Assembly: GCA_000320605.2 (NCBI GenBank)
Contig: KB445796.1
Coordinates: 1,159,124 to 1,223,123 of the forward strand
Reading direction: 5' to 3'
DNA from: Gelatoporia subvermispora B
Lineage: Eukaryota > Basidiomycota > Agaricomycetes > Polyporales > Gelatoporiaceae
DNA: 64,000 nucleotides
This document shows, piece after piece, positions 48,950 to 60,952 of the stretch. Both the position numbers and the translations under genes were made by a program. The notes under the pieces are model-generated. The model searched no databases and was not told where the DNA came from. It was given only the letters and a program-made list of their open reading frames with translations. Positions within the stretch are counted from its first letter, which is position 1; every line of letters begins with the position of its first letter.

Positions 48950-49512
48950 GATGTTCGACGCTATGTACTCATACCATTATTGACAACGTATTGAGCTGTA
49001 CTTCGACTTGGAGGGATCTAATACCCCTGTCATTTCTTGTCATTTATTATGAGCAGGCTACTGTCCTTCGGCTTATCAAATGTCTCCGCTGGGCATGGAC
49101 GACTACAGCGCGTCAACGAGTAGTGACGTAGTCCAGCACACTTCTGGTTGATCGGCGCTCCAGCTGTTGAGTGGAAATATCACAGGGTCTCGAACGAAGC
49201 GTCAATATTCAATCGTCTCATCGCGATTTCCCATAATCTTACAGTCTTTTTCGGTGACCGTTCACAGTCCCGGAAAAGTGCCAAAGCGTGCTTTCGCAGT
49301 GGTGATCAAGTGGCCTGTACTGTGTGAGGCCTGCATATTACAAATATCTACATAAATCGGGAGCTCTGAAGTCGAAGTCTACTTCATTATGTTACATGTG
49401 CTATAATATACTGCCGAAAAACAATGCCTGAAGTGTTAGGTGACAGATACACAGCGATGATGGGAAAGTAAGTAACTCAATGGAGCAGACAAGGGACAAG
49501 AGTAGGAAAGTC
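48950..49512. other. convergent 3' intergenic
   Basis: Lies between the convergent 3' ends of the DUF6533 gene and the glutaminase gene. No feature beyond short frames. Confidence 0.5.
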
Positions 49513-52500
49513 TTAGCCCGTATAGCCGGGTGGTGGCTCCATCCTATCCGCTTGAATTTCTTGCATTACTCTGCGAAGGTTCTCTACCTCGGTTCGCAAC
49601 TCAGAGACCTCAGAGGGAGATAGTCCTCCCGAGTTTGACGAAGGAGGCTCGCGACTCGATGCAGGTTGCGTAGAGCCGGATGCAGCGGAGGAAGTTGGAT
49701 TTGGACGGCGCTGCGCTTCGCTATGGTTAAGCATGAGCTCTCGCATCTTCGACGTTGGAGCAATGGACACAGCCTGCCCATACGCGGGATTCTCGTGTGT
49801 GCTTGGGCCGGGGATATCCACAGGTTGTGACGATGATGGAGGAAGGCTGGCCATGGTGCTGTATGGGAAAGGTTCCGGACTGCCAACAGAATGGTCCGCT
49901 TTCTCGCCTTCGTCGGACATTTGCCGCAATCTTCGTCTCCACAATAGTATGCCGATAACGGCGAAGCCTATGACGGCGACTCCGCCGACGACACCACCGA
50001 CTATTGCGCCCACATTGGCAGACTTAGTGGCCTCGGTGATACTAGTGCTACTAGGTGTCGTCACGACTATCGTTTGGTTGGCGACACTGACATGGGATCA
50101 ACGTTAACCGAATATCAAGACTTTCACAGGCTACAACATACGTCAGAGCCAATGGCGCGAACATAGCACCCTGTCCCGCACTATACGATGCAACGAGAAG
50201 GCATGAGCTGATGAAAGCAATCACATCAAGCTGGTGAACTTACCTCGCAGAGCCTGCTGTAGAAGTCCCTTTAGAAGTATCAAACTTGGTAGGGAAGAGT
50301 CCAGAGGTTTGGTTGAATGAGGCACGATCCCAAGCCCGGGATATCAGGAGTTCCGTAGCGCTGGTACCGCCTGCCGCCGCTGCGAACAGTAGCCAAGCTG
50401 AACGAATTTACGATGTTATACCTACTTCTCGCGATGATGAACCAGTAAATACCTGAATTGCCCATGGTCGTGTGACTGCTATCCACGCCCAAACCGAACT
50501 CAGGTTCTGTATACATCATTTGTATATGAACGACCATTATGGAGTACTGTTATCATGCTCACCAGGTAAACTTTGATAGAAGGTCGCTTGTTTCTCATAG
50601 ATCTGGTCAAATTCATATCAATACTAAATACCTTGGTAGCGGATGAATGTTCGCATACCGAGGAGTTGATCAGGTTTGTCCCAAGGAGACGATCGGCGTA
50701 CAAGTTATATGCGAGTGCCCAAGATGCTTCGTCTCCATAGGCCAAAAGTAGATGATCCTGAGCAGCGGAGAGCGCTAACGATTCCCATGTTCCAACTAGT
50801 GCTGCGGCTTGTTGCTGAGAAACGTTGAGCAAGTAGTGGATGCACAGAAGTATAAACGCACATCAAAGAACTGAGCATCATCATCGTCTCCCATTGCGCT
50901 GCTCATTTCGGCCATAGCCTTAATGCCGATTATACCCTTGATGGCGAGGTTCGTCGAATTGGCAGTGGCAATTTGGTCGGCAGATTGCCTGCAGGCAGTG
51001 AAACATACCCCAATCATTATGCATACCGAAGTGTGATGACGCGGAGTTCTCACTCTTGTCCTGATGGATCGAGCGTGTTGTTCACCAAATAATTGGCCCA
51101 GCTTTTGAGCAAGTTGTACTAGTCGAGCCAGTGTCAACTACACGTTGAGCACTGAATCCAGTTGACATACGTGTTGAGCGATCAAGGAACCATCTCCAGA
51201 AGACCTGGCATACGCCAATGTCATGATGAGCATGTTCCCAGTTTCTTCAGGATCGAGTGAGGGTCAGTCGCCGAATCTCAAGAGTCAAAGTACCACCTCA
51301 GGGACTTACGCTCTATCATCTGATCGTGGGCCGAATTATCGCCTGGAACAACTGGATAGGTTGTACCTTTGCAGACAAACGTATCAGAATCAGTGAGTTT
51401 TAAGGCCTAAGATCATTACCGAGGTCGGCAGCCGCATACGGGAGTGTGTACTGAGGCGAATCTTGGAATTCGAGAAGAGGGGTCAGAAGGGCCTTCCCGA
51501 AAGCAGAGTTCAAGTATATGAACATCGGGAATGCTTGATAGAGGACTTCCACAGGATTGACGCGCCTAGTAAGGCGAACATTATCCAGCGATCTCGACAA
51601 GTCCAACCATTATGCTCACTGATCGTTTCCCATATTCTTCATGAAGATCATGATATCAGAATTGTTCCACCCATTCGTGCCGTTGGAAATTGTGATGTCC
51701 AATGACCCGAGCACCTGCCTGGTTGCCAATGAGACTAGGTCCGCAAGATCGCTGGACACCGTGGCCGCGGCCTGTAAGATTTGCTGATCTAGGGCGTCTG
51801 CTCTTTGACTGGCTGCATCATAGTCCGTGAGGAAGAAGGAGATCTGTCATATCCAACAACTTGAGCTCTAAGCAGCACGTCATGATCTGGGGTGGCGTAC
51901 GAATTCAGCGGGTGTAGAGAAATTCATCCTGAAGTAAGGACTCCGAAGTTGTGTGTTTCCGTCGGGCGTGGTGTATTTGATAGACGGATCACGAACATAT
52001 CCAAGTGTCCAGATCGTCGGGTTAGGTGTGGAAGAGATAGAGCCATAATCGACGGCAAATGGAAAGACGGGGAAGCTCCTGTAGCCCGTGTAAGGACGTG
52101 CTAGGGGCCTCGAAGAGACGACCTACGAATTTATTGCTCGGAAATCGGTATCGGCGCTCCCGTCGAGATCCCCGCTTTTTTGGAATTGGCCACGACAGGT
52201 CAAATCCGACCCAGTCTGGTAGGACACCTCCGCTCCCTGTAACATGACACGTTAAAACGCGGAGAATAAGATCATTGAACGAGTTACACTGCTTATAGCG
52301 TGATACATTATTCCATCATTTGCTTGCCCGTTTTTCTCATTGAACGGAATGGGTGATGTCAGCTGGATTTCATGATAGATGATACTATCTGTCTGAGTAG
52401 TGGTCCAGTTGACTACGGATGAATCATCTTGAGACAGCCACTCTGCATAGCCTCATCGTAAATCGCAGGCTCATCTCAGGAGTACCTGGAAAGGCACACC

Positions 52501-53117
52501 TGCGCTGATGTCTGCGTAAACCTGAAAGTCATGGTCCTGACCATCTATCGACGTTGCTTCCAGTGCAAGGTAAGAAAATGGTAAGGATTGTCGGACCAAA
52601 TCGAAAGGCTAGGACCGTGGTATCAACCATCGTGAACCCCACAATCATGGATATCATTCAGATACCTCGACTGGTGTAAGGAATGTGACGTTGAGTTCCA
52701 TTGCTCCTGCACGTATGGCCAAGATTGTCCGAGTAGGCGTAATTTCAAAGCCGGTCAGATTAGCCGGGATGACATTTGGAGCGGGATGGTCGCTCCAGTC
52801 TCCCAGCCATTGGTAGGTTGTGCCGTCTACTATTGCTAAACCTGCCCATCCTAGAGTTTGGGCCTACGCAAGGTTATTGACGTGGATAAGCCCAACACGT
52901 GGACACGTACACCATCGAGCTCGACATAATGCCAGAACTGTGGCCATTGACGCAAGGGGTTCTCATTTTGCGCTGTCGGCAACCAGCAACTGAAGTATGG
53001 AGAACGAACGGCAAGAGGCAAAGCCGCTGGCCAAAGCGACTGATTAGTGAGCGTGCTTTGTGATAGAACAGCAGGAAGGGCGATGGGAAGAAATAAGAAA
53101 ACTAGCCAGAACAACAT
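49513..53117 (-). CDS. GtaA-type glutaminase with C-terminal membrane anchor
   Basis: Eighteen exons total 2652 nt and give 883 aa, first 52926-53117 and last 49513-50086; every junction phase fits. The start MLFWLVFLFLPIALPAVLS is a signal peptide. Family marks (DUF5127, DUF4965, DUF1793 order) are SLWPAALPLAVRSPYFSCW, LGWAGLAIVDGTTYQWLGD and SYQTGSDL...DTDFRAIN. Later come NGWNNSDIMIFMKNMGND, SWANYLVNNTLDPSGQ, TNLAIKGIIGIKAMAEM, SWALAYNLYADRLLG, EPEFGLGVDSSHTMGNSAWLL and QGAMFAPLALTVANQT. The enzyme would hydrolyse extracellular glutamine to glutamate. Unlike secreted GtaA, this one ends with a Thr/Ser linker, a membrane helix (VGGVVGGVAVIGFAVIGILLW) and an RRRLRQ stop signal. A 120-aa cytoplasmic tail with a short heptad-like helix (VSELRTEVENLRRVMQEI) follows. 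It is probably a plasma-membrane ectoenzyme. Catalysis has not been verified here. Confidence 0.93.
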
Positions 53118-54034
53118 CGCATTCTAGTAGGACAGTGCAGTGAGACCGAAGGCTGGAAGTCGTCAAGATGGACAGTTCTGCCGTTACCATCCCAGCGACA
53201 TTCCCATTCTCACGGACAGTTAGCGACATTAGAGCATCAAGCCAAAGTGATCTCTCGAGCACTGCCATCGCTCCGAAAGTGTGACCATTGACGTAGCAGA
53301 GCACGGAGGCTGTCCATCAATAGATGGCCGCCAGTAGCATTTACCGCCCACACGTGTCCGAGTCCGCTTTTTCAGTGTCCGATACCATTGTGTTGGGCGA
53401 ATATCGTGTTTGCTGTCTCGAAGGCGACTTCACTGACAAGGGTCTCTTGCAAGCCAGGATTCAGTCGCAGGTTCCTAGTTTCTCTCGTCGACGCGGCAAC
53501 ATTGTGGAGCGCCTGAACACTAACCTACACTAACGTTGTGATTAGGCTCTCCCCCAGCCGCGATATTTACGCGACGCCCCGGGAACACCGGAGCCCTCGG
53601 TGTTTAAACTCCGCGACTCCATATGAGGATCGGTATTGAACATATGGCTGCTGAGGCAATGTTGCAGCTACATGGAAAGTAGTTTCGCTCGAAACTTTAT
53701 GCACTCAAACTCAAGGTGTATCGACGTTGATTTAACTCTCTTTTCAAGTGCAACGGTTTTGCATCACTGCGAGCTCGGACGTGGTGCTGGCATCTTCGAA
53801 ACTGAGCCCGATCCTCACGTTTCTCCCACCGATCTGATATTCCGACTGAGCTAGCGTTGATACGCTCAGTTGAAATACCTTGAACACCGCAACACATGCA
53901 CAGCTCAGAGAACGGTACTCTCATGATTCATCGAGCCTCTTCAAAGAGAGCCTTTGGTACTTCACATATCATATATCACATCCTCGTCTGAACATGACAA
54001 CCGTCATTGGTGACTGACCGAGCAGCAGATTCGA
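53118..54034. other. intergenic, no gene seen
   Basis: Upstream of the glutaminase gene and downstream of the F-box gene. A 69-aa frame at 53324-53533 (+) starts MAASSIYRPHVSESAF but has no support. Confidence 0.4.
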
Positions 54035-55239
54035 TCACTCACACTTCACTGTCGCGATGCCACGTTCCCGTAGGATCCCAAATGCTCCGTCGATCATATT
54101 CTGCGTACTGCTCCACTCGAGGAGCCATTCCCCAGCGTCTTGCACCCTGACGGACACATCCCGCAACTCCGGAAGACGGTGTTGATCCCGAAGTGTACCG
54201 GCAATGTTCACCATAGGCTCCCAGTCAGATGGCAAGGGCTCAATATTGTAGCATGGAACCGTCAGTGTGAACGAGCGCAAACGAGGCGCAGACATATTGG
54301 CTAGAAGATCCGAGGCGACTGCGAGGTTTTCAGGCGCGGCATCGAGCTCAACACGCTGGAGTAGTGCGCATGGTCTCAGAAGCGTCGTTGTCTCTGTGGA
54401 ACTTATCAGTCAACTATGCAGAGCTATGAATCCGGGAGGTACCCACCGAAATCATGAAAGAACTGGTACAGGTCGAGCTCCAGCTCTCTGAGAGTAGACG
54501 CGATTGTACGGATAATGAGGAAAAGAGCTGACAAGTCCACGGAACGGTCACTCTGGTATCGGAATTGAAAGCCTTCCACTGTTTCATGAGCCGCGGACGT
54601 GATGTATCGCGCTATGATCCTACTTGCAAGGGCACCTCCAAATTGGAGTCGTCGCAGAGGAAGCGGCGCGAGCACATTAGTGGGCGCAGCTTCGCCCGAC
54701 GCTTTTGGCACATCTCGCCAAAATCCATTCTCGTTCCCGAATAGACCAAAATTCTCTATGGTAGGAAACAAGGCAAGCAGGTCCGATAATACGACGCTAG
54801 TCTCAACGTCTCCAGCTGTTCTAGACCATCGAGCATGCACATATAGCTCGCGGATCGTGCCGAGTGAAGCGAGTATCGGGAGGGGGTTGCGAATAGGTCC
54901 GTTGAAACATAATGTAAGGCACTGAACTGCACCAAATCGGGGGGCCAGTGTCGCGAGAGCCGAAAATTGCTCGTCAGAGTGGATCGCAGTGAACACGTCG
55001 CGCACGTGGGATCCAATGTCCGAGGACATGTTCAAAATCTCGAAGAGCCGCGAGAAGGTGCGTGTTCCGAAAACAGGGCATATTCTCCTAAATAGAATAG
55101 GACGTGTGTGCTGTATTCACGTATGAGATGTGAGGCTGCAATTCTTGAGTGAGTTGCGATCAATCACGTCTAAGATATCGAATATATCTGTAAGTATCTC
55201 CGGAGGGAGTCGGGAGATCGGGGTAGAAAGACAGTCCAT
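54035..55239 (-). CDS. F-box/LRR-like protein
   Basis: Three exons join to 372 aa: 55121-55239, 54447-55087 and 54035-54393. The N-terminus (ISRLPPEILTDIFDIL) is an F-box, which would bind Skp1 in an SCF ubiquitin ligase. The rest is a run of leucine-rich segments (VQCLTLCFNGPIRNPLPIL, TIRELYVHARW, LRRLQFGGALASRIIARY, TLRELELDLYQFF, RLRSFTLTVP, ELRDVSVRVQ), as in the many orphan F-box/LRR proteins of Agaricomycetes. Target unknown. The first intron is only 33 nt (55088-55120), short for this genome. Without it the frame stops at once, so either it is real or the gene is damaged here. An in-frame ATG at 55350 would add 37 residues. A decayed tandem copy follows upstream at 55625-56125. Confidence 0.8.
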
Positions 55240-55624
55240 CGCGCTATTGCAGGAAAAGGGAAAGCTGTGAGCTCCTGTAGAACTGGGAAAATATACAATG
55301 GACAACGGTCGCTCACGATCTCCAGCCGCTTGTCTGTAGACTCGACACACTGACTCGCTTGACGTTGAGCGTGAGAGACATGTCGAAGGACTGGATCACG
55401 TGAAGAGCTTCCCTACATACACGCATCATGATCAGAGTCGAATTTCGTGCCGCTGCTCGAGGGTCGCATGCACGGTTCTACCACTGCTACATATACCTAG
55501 GCAGATCAAAGCATGCACGTAGACGTTCTCGTTTATCTTGGAAGCTATCATCAACAGATATATTCCACAAATGACCTGTCGGTGCCGAATGCCTCGAAGT
55601 CTGCGTCCAGTGTGCATTTGCTCT

Positions 55625-56125
55625 ATTTCCTGTTTAGCTAGAAGATCCGAAGCAACCGCAAAATTGTTGACATTGGTAAAATCGATTTACATACGTGTGA
55701 ATACTATGCATGGTCTCAAAAGGGTCACAGCCTCTGTATAGTGCGCTAAAGGAATCCTCCGATTGCATATCATGAGACTACTCACCGGGGTCTCGCGTTA
55801 TCTTGTGCAAGTCGACTATAAGCCCTTTGGAGTAGAAAGTTTGCTAAGGATAAGACGCGAGAGCGTAAAGGAGTCCACGGCATCGCCGCTTTGAGACAAG
55901 AGCCGAGACCCTTCCACTCCCACAGGCGTTGTGGTTTGTATATGTCGCGCGAATTTTCCAGTCGCAGGGTCACACCCGAGACGGAGTTGTCGTGAAAGGG
56001 GGGGACGCGAGGAGATCAGCGAGCACAGCTTTGTCCGCTGTACCTGGTCCGGCTCGTCCACAGTATCTTCGTCTCCGGACAGATCTAAACTCTGTGCTGT
56101 TGTGAACAGGACAATGACACATCCT
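55625..56125 (-). pseudogene. decayed tandem copy of the F-box/LRR gene
   Basis: On the same strand as the intact gene, matching pieces occur in the same order. LFTTAQSLDLSGDEDTV aligns with LFPTIENFGLFGNENGF. RQLRLGCDPATGKFARHI aligns with RRLQFGGALASRIIARYI. VEGSRLLSQSGDAVDSFTL aligns with VEGFQFRYQSDRSVDLSAL. VTLLRPC...NFAVASDLLA aligns with TTLLRPC...NLAVASDLLA, across a conserved intron position. The copy has a stop in place (TAA on the minus strand at 55687-55689) and a stop after STPKGL, and I see no F-box. It is a dead duplicate. Confidence 0.8.
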
Positions 56126-57042
56126 CCTGTTCTTATGCATCGTTCCCATTGGGGGGAACAAGAACACAGCAAATAAACAAGCCTGAGTTCGCGAGAAATC
56201 GTGAAGGCATGAACGGTGTAGCATAGCACGACGGCACAGCATCACGGACCCAGCAACACCTGGCGTACGCCACACACAGCATGGTGAGGATTGCATCAAG
56301 TGAGCAGGCGCATACACCCTACTCCTAGCATATGCATCATCCTACGCTGTAGCTCCACCCACGCCACCTGAGAGCACGCAAATGTAAATACGGCAACCTT
56401 GGAGGCAAACGCCGTACATGGTGTATCTTCTTGTGCACGAGGCACTTAGTGTTTGGCTCCGAGTCATAAACTGATACCAACGAGACAGCTGTCGAGTATC
56501 CTTGGCATACGTTTCAAGCGGAGGAGGAATGTCACGAATCGGAAGGGACATCGATTACACATATGATACACATAATAGACGTAACACTATGACGCTAGGT
56601 AAGACTGTCTTTTATGGTGGAGGCGGAAGGCGATGGTTGTGACATGACAGTTCCTAGGCAACAACAGCAAAATATGGCGAATAGAGCAAGAAATTCCGGA
56701 AAGGCGAACGAACGAATCATATACGAGCTAGACCATGTTCAGACAACCGAACATGGGCGGCGACGTTGGAGAGGGAAGAGGCAGGGCATAGGCGGTTGTC
56801 GGTCATTCTTCTAAAGTCGAAGAGTCGATGTCGGAGAGTACGTGACGAGGAGAGCCGAATGAGATGAGAAAGTACGGCGTCGCCACAGATGAGAAGGGAT
56901 AGGGAAGGGACAGTAGAAGGGGCAAGAGGGGGCAAGAAGCACAAACCATACAACCACAGCACAGCATTTTCTTGAGTTTTCTGACTTGCACGTCGGAGTT
57001 GATGATAGATACCGAAGGGGGAAATGAACATCTTGTCAATAC
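56126..57042. other. intergenic, no gene seen
   Basis: Nothing beyond short frames. A pyrimidine-rich stretch on the minus strand near 56875-56940 probably belongs to the 3' region of the next gene. Confidence 0.4.
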
Positions 57043-57723
57043 CTAGTCAGAGTCGACCATTTCAATTGCGCCGCATTCTTCGCAGTGAGCCCACATCGTC
57101 CGAGATCCGCTGAGTCCAGGAGAGCAGGCGATGCGTAATTTCGGAATTTGAGTGCAGGTTTGACTACAGCACCGAGGGCATGTGATCAGCGGAGTTCTTC
57201 AAGTGACACAAGAGAACATGCGCTGTATGCGCATCAACGAGAACTTGGACCTACCCGTGATGCGTAAAGCCGGATCCCCGGGGCTGCATGAGACCGATAC
57301 ACTTGTCGTCGGTGGCACTGGTCGGAACGAGGTCCATGTAGTCTTGACGTTCGTAAGGGTACAGGTCGAAGGTGGGGTATGAAGCTGCCAAGGTCAGCCG
57401 AGGGATACTGCATGTTGGGGGATGTACGTACGAGAACCATCAGGGGAGTCAAGTGTACTGGAGGACGCAAAGCTGGCGTTCGACGGGAGCCGAGTATGGA
57501 AAGGCTGAGGGGGGATAATAAGAGGTTTCATCTCGGGCACCTCTGTATCCATCATGTCGATGTCGGCATCGGACTGAGACTGAGGGAAGGGGACGAGTCG
57601 AGGCTGCTTGGTCTAGCGGAAGCAAGACGCGTCAAGACGCGCGACGCGTTAGGCGAGAGGGGGACGTACCATGGATGCGGGGGCATCGTCGTGGTCGTGG
57701 TCGAATTTTCTTTTGACGGCCAT
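57043..57723 (-). CDS. 150-aa protein with C-terminal Cys/His motif, unknown
   Basis: Four exons join to 150 aa: 57670-57723, 57432-57579, 57255-57384 and 57043-57163. If intron 3 uses the earlier AAG acceptor, 11 residues are added (161 aa) and CPRCC appears; the frame is the same. The N-terminus (MAVKRKFDHDHDDAPASM) is charged, then comes an acidic/Ser-rich stretch (SQSDADIDMMDTEV, PLIIPPQPFHTRLPSN) and a short conserved-looking segment (SYPTFDLYPYERQDYMDLVP). The C-terminus (CTQIPKLRIACSPG...MWAHCEECGAIEMVDSD) holds Cys and His residues spaced like a small zinc-binding knuckle. I recognise this as a type of hypothetical protein seen in Agaricomycetes, without known function; nuclear location is a guess from the basic start. 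Confidence 0.75.
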
Positions 57724-58804
57724 GGGGTGCAGGGGCAGGTGCACAAGGTATACGGGCGGTAAGAAATACGGTAGGACGTTGGGTGGGAGAGGAGATGGAG
57801 GAAAGGCCCCTTGACCGCTCTAGACACCTTTGATATATTCTCTGTGTTTGCTCTTGTTTATTCCAGGGAAAAATGGGCGGAAGCACTTCCGGATTTAGGT
57901 TCCCATTCATCGGCGTTGCTCGGCTTCGAGGACTGCGCAAGCCGATTGGCTCGGAGCCTGCCGAGCAGTTGCACCCCAGATTTTGTGGAGGTTACGAAAT
58001 CTCCGGTGAGACAGCCCTGTAACGCCCTGTCACGTCCACATGTCACTCCCGTGGGTAGTGGCGCAAGGAAGCGGGTGACAGTCGTATGGCTAGGACACCG
58101 CGGAATTTGGAAATCGTCCGTGTGGATGTGTCTCGTAAGCGTGGTTGAAAGGGCCGCGGTCGTCATGAGCTTGGATGTGATGGACCCCTCAATTTCTTCC
58201 AAAACGGTTCGGCGGACTAGGCATTCGCGACCAAGACGTTGACATCTGATATTTATCCCGTGAGTGGACTTTAGTCGTCTGTGATCACCATCATGCATCA
58301 AGTGTGGCGGAGCGGGGGCAAGAGCGCGGAGTAACTGCATCCGGGAGGTCGGCGCACCGAATGTCCGCGCCAACAAACGCCAAGGCCCAACTGAGCAGGT
58401 GACCGCGACGAAATCGTCCGAGCCTGGACACGGTCACGCACAGCGCTTTTCCATGATTCTTATGCACGTGTTGTATCTTGACGCTAAACACACACTGCAC
58501 AGGAGCGGTCGCATAAATTGGGGAACATTGTGTACAGCCAAGAATTTCAATAATGTCTAAACTTCCCGCTCAGCGATTCCTATCAGATGCAAGAATTCAA
58601 CTGAACTTACTATTGCGATACCTTCAAAATAACCTCTGCTCTCGCACCTCCCGTGGGGCCCGCCCGCACAAGGGATAAAAATGCGCTCCATCCAACCGTG
58701 AACGCGTGAACCTCATCATCTGAGAGCGTAACAATGAGATCGATTAAGTGAGAATTTCGCGCAGCACAGTCGATCACTGACCTCAGGTTCTTCGATCTCC
58801 TAGT
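57724..58804. other. intergenic; long frame without support
   Basis: A 172-aa frame at 57858-58376 (-) and a 143-aa frame at 57811-58242 (+) overlap on opposite strands. Neither has domain marks. No gene is called. Confidence 0.4.
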
Positions 58805-60405
58805 TCAACAATCGACCCCCGCAGATTGCTGAATCGCAGCTTTGAATGCATCGAACAACTCCCTCGCGGACTTCTGAGGGTAGCACTCGATTTTCTGGTA
58901 ACGTACAACTTCGGAACATGTATCGCGACGGCCTTCATGAGTGATCGTTGGGCCGTCGAGCGTCACGGACCATTCGAGGCACCCTCCGTAGTCGTCGCGG
59001 TACATTAAATGATCGTGGAAACTCGCAGCGGAGGCTTGACGGGGTACAGTGGTGCAGTGTCGATCCTTTTCTCCGGATTTGAGAAGGACACAGTGGGAAG
59101 GTATCGGATATGCGTTCCATGACGCCGGGTCGGCAGGCTAAGGTGTAGGGGTACACATCAGATAGACCTTCAGTGGGTGAGGATACACATGTGCGTACTT
59201 GATCAACATCTGTTCCTTGCGCTAGGGATGTACACAAGATATTCGTCCCGTACACACACCAACGTCCTACGCCTGAACACGTCCAGCTAACCATCACGGG
59301 TGGCAATCTGCTCGGAAGATGATTTCCGGAGCGCTTACTCCGCCTGCTTTCTCGCATGAAGTTGAACCATCGGCGCGCATCGACCAATTGGTCGAACTGG
59401 AAGTCTGCGTTCATGCGTGGTCCTCTTCGCTTTAGTGTATTCCCAGAGAGCTCCCATCGGACCACATCTTTTCCAAATTCTGCTTTACAGTAAAAGATGT
59501 CCCGGTGCTTATCAAAGCTACGAAGCTAAGTTTGAGGACACAGCATTTTGCGAAGGGCGAAAACTTACAATTCGAACGATCCCTCTTCTGGATGACAGAG
59601 TACAATGACATCATCATCTCGTATTGCAGGTTGTCCGTCATTCGTGACGAACATTGTGACCTCTCTTCTATTAGCTGTCAACTTGACGTAGAAGGGTTCA
59701 GGATAGCGCTGTACAGGGCTGGCACAAGCGAGTGGTACTCCATCAACCAAGATATCCGTTAAGTGGTCCAAATCTGCCTCTGCGTGAGCCCGAACGCCGC
59801 CTCGTCTGGAGACTAGGAACCGTCATTCAGCGTTGTTGAATGATCGAGACCACGAAATTGCATACCCCTGCATGACACAACTGGAGACTCCCGGATGATC
59901 GCCTGGATCTGCGGTATCACCGTGTCAGCGAACGAGGAGGTGTCTCCGAAACAGCCCAGGTCTTGACCTCCGCAGCGAGTGTAGTCTCTCTGTTCGAGTT
60001 AGACGTGGTGTATAGTATGAGGTTGAAGAGGAGAATCTCACGCGGAACAAAGCCCATGAGTCTCTGAAAAAGTCCTCCGCCTTCTTACAGACGTCATGGA
60101 TATCTCCCAGTTTCCAAAACTTAGACGGAAGCGATATTGTGATAACACATTGCATCGAGTCCCGGACATACTCGAGGATTCTGCGCCAAACGTGAGTTAG
60201 GGGGAAGCACTACGATTCGAGTTCAATACCTTCGTAATCGTTCGAGGCAGTGCATAGAGTGGCGAGAGGTCCTAATGGCCTCTTCAACGGCTACAATCAG
60301 GCGTTCTGCTGCTGACTTCAACGTCTTGCAGTTCCCAATCTCGATCTGTACTTGTGAGTTCAACGTGGTCACAACCTTTGCGGTTCCAGACAAGACTGTA
60401 TCCAT
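58805..60405 (-). CDS. 422-aa protein of unknown family
   Basis: Seven exons join to 422 aa in one open frame, with GT-AG borders throughout: 60230-60405, 60042-60180, 59866-59989, 59569-59812, 59339-59517, 59199-59272 and 58805-59137. The start MDTVLSGTAKVVTTLNSQVQ opens a helical N-terminal domain (LKSAAERLIVAVEEAIRTS, LRRILEYVRDSM, DVCKKAEDFFRDSWALF), reminiscent in style of fungal STAND/HeLo-type N-termini. The middle (ILVDGVPLACASP, EVTMFVTNDGQP) is beta-rich. The C-terminal half contains FFDKHRDIFYCKAEFGKDVV, RWCVYGTNILC, ASWNAYPIPSHCVLL, YRDDYGGCLEWSVTLDGP and a final helix ARELFDAFKAAIQQSAG. I know no family with this order. More 5' exons are possible, since the frame upstream stays open for a short way. 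Confidence 0.8.
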
Positions 60406-60952
60406 CGTGAGGAAGGATGGGAGAGTATAGTGGTGCACGACAATGTTTGTCTCTGTCCAATAGCAAGATATACATACGATCGGTGCGCCATCCACGAGGT
60501 GACTGCCTGGCCTTAGCATGGGCTCTCATGAGCCGGCAGACAGACTGCGTCGTGTCTGAGCCTTGCAGCATCTGAGACATGAGGCGCGCACGAAGCACGT
60601 GGAATCAACGGTTAAGTGTTCTGTTACTACGCTGTCTCTTGCCCGAATAGAGATAGGAGAGATGCCAATAGGTAGCACAATGAACGCCTCAATCAGAGTT
60701 TACTTCAAGTCCCACTAAGAAAAATTCTCTATGGCAACCTTACATAAATAGGACTTCGCCGGTCACGGGTAAATAAGTCTTAGTCTGAGAGCATCCATAC
60801 TGTAGACTACTAGTTCAGATGTCAAATGTTGTCGCGTCAAAGCAATAGGCAGGGTCTCACCAGTAAATACATCTATTGCCTGTGTACGGACTGTATCCCG
60901 TTAGTTGACTGCCATGGACTAGGAGAGAAACGCAATACCATAATAGTGCATG
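60406..60952. other. intergenic or 5' region
   Basis: A second minus-strand frame (60284-60598, MLRARLMSQMLQGSD...) overlaps the first exon of the 422-aa gene in another phase. I see no way to decide whether it adds an upstream exon. Confidence 0.35.
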
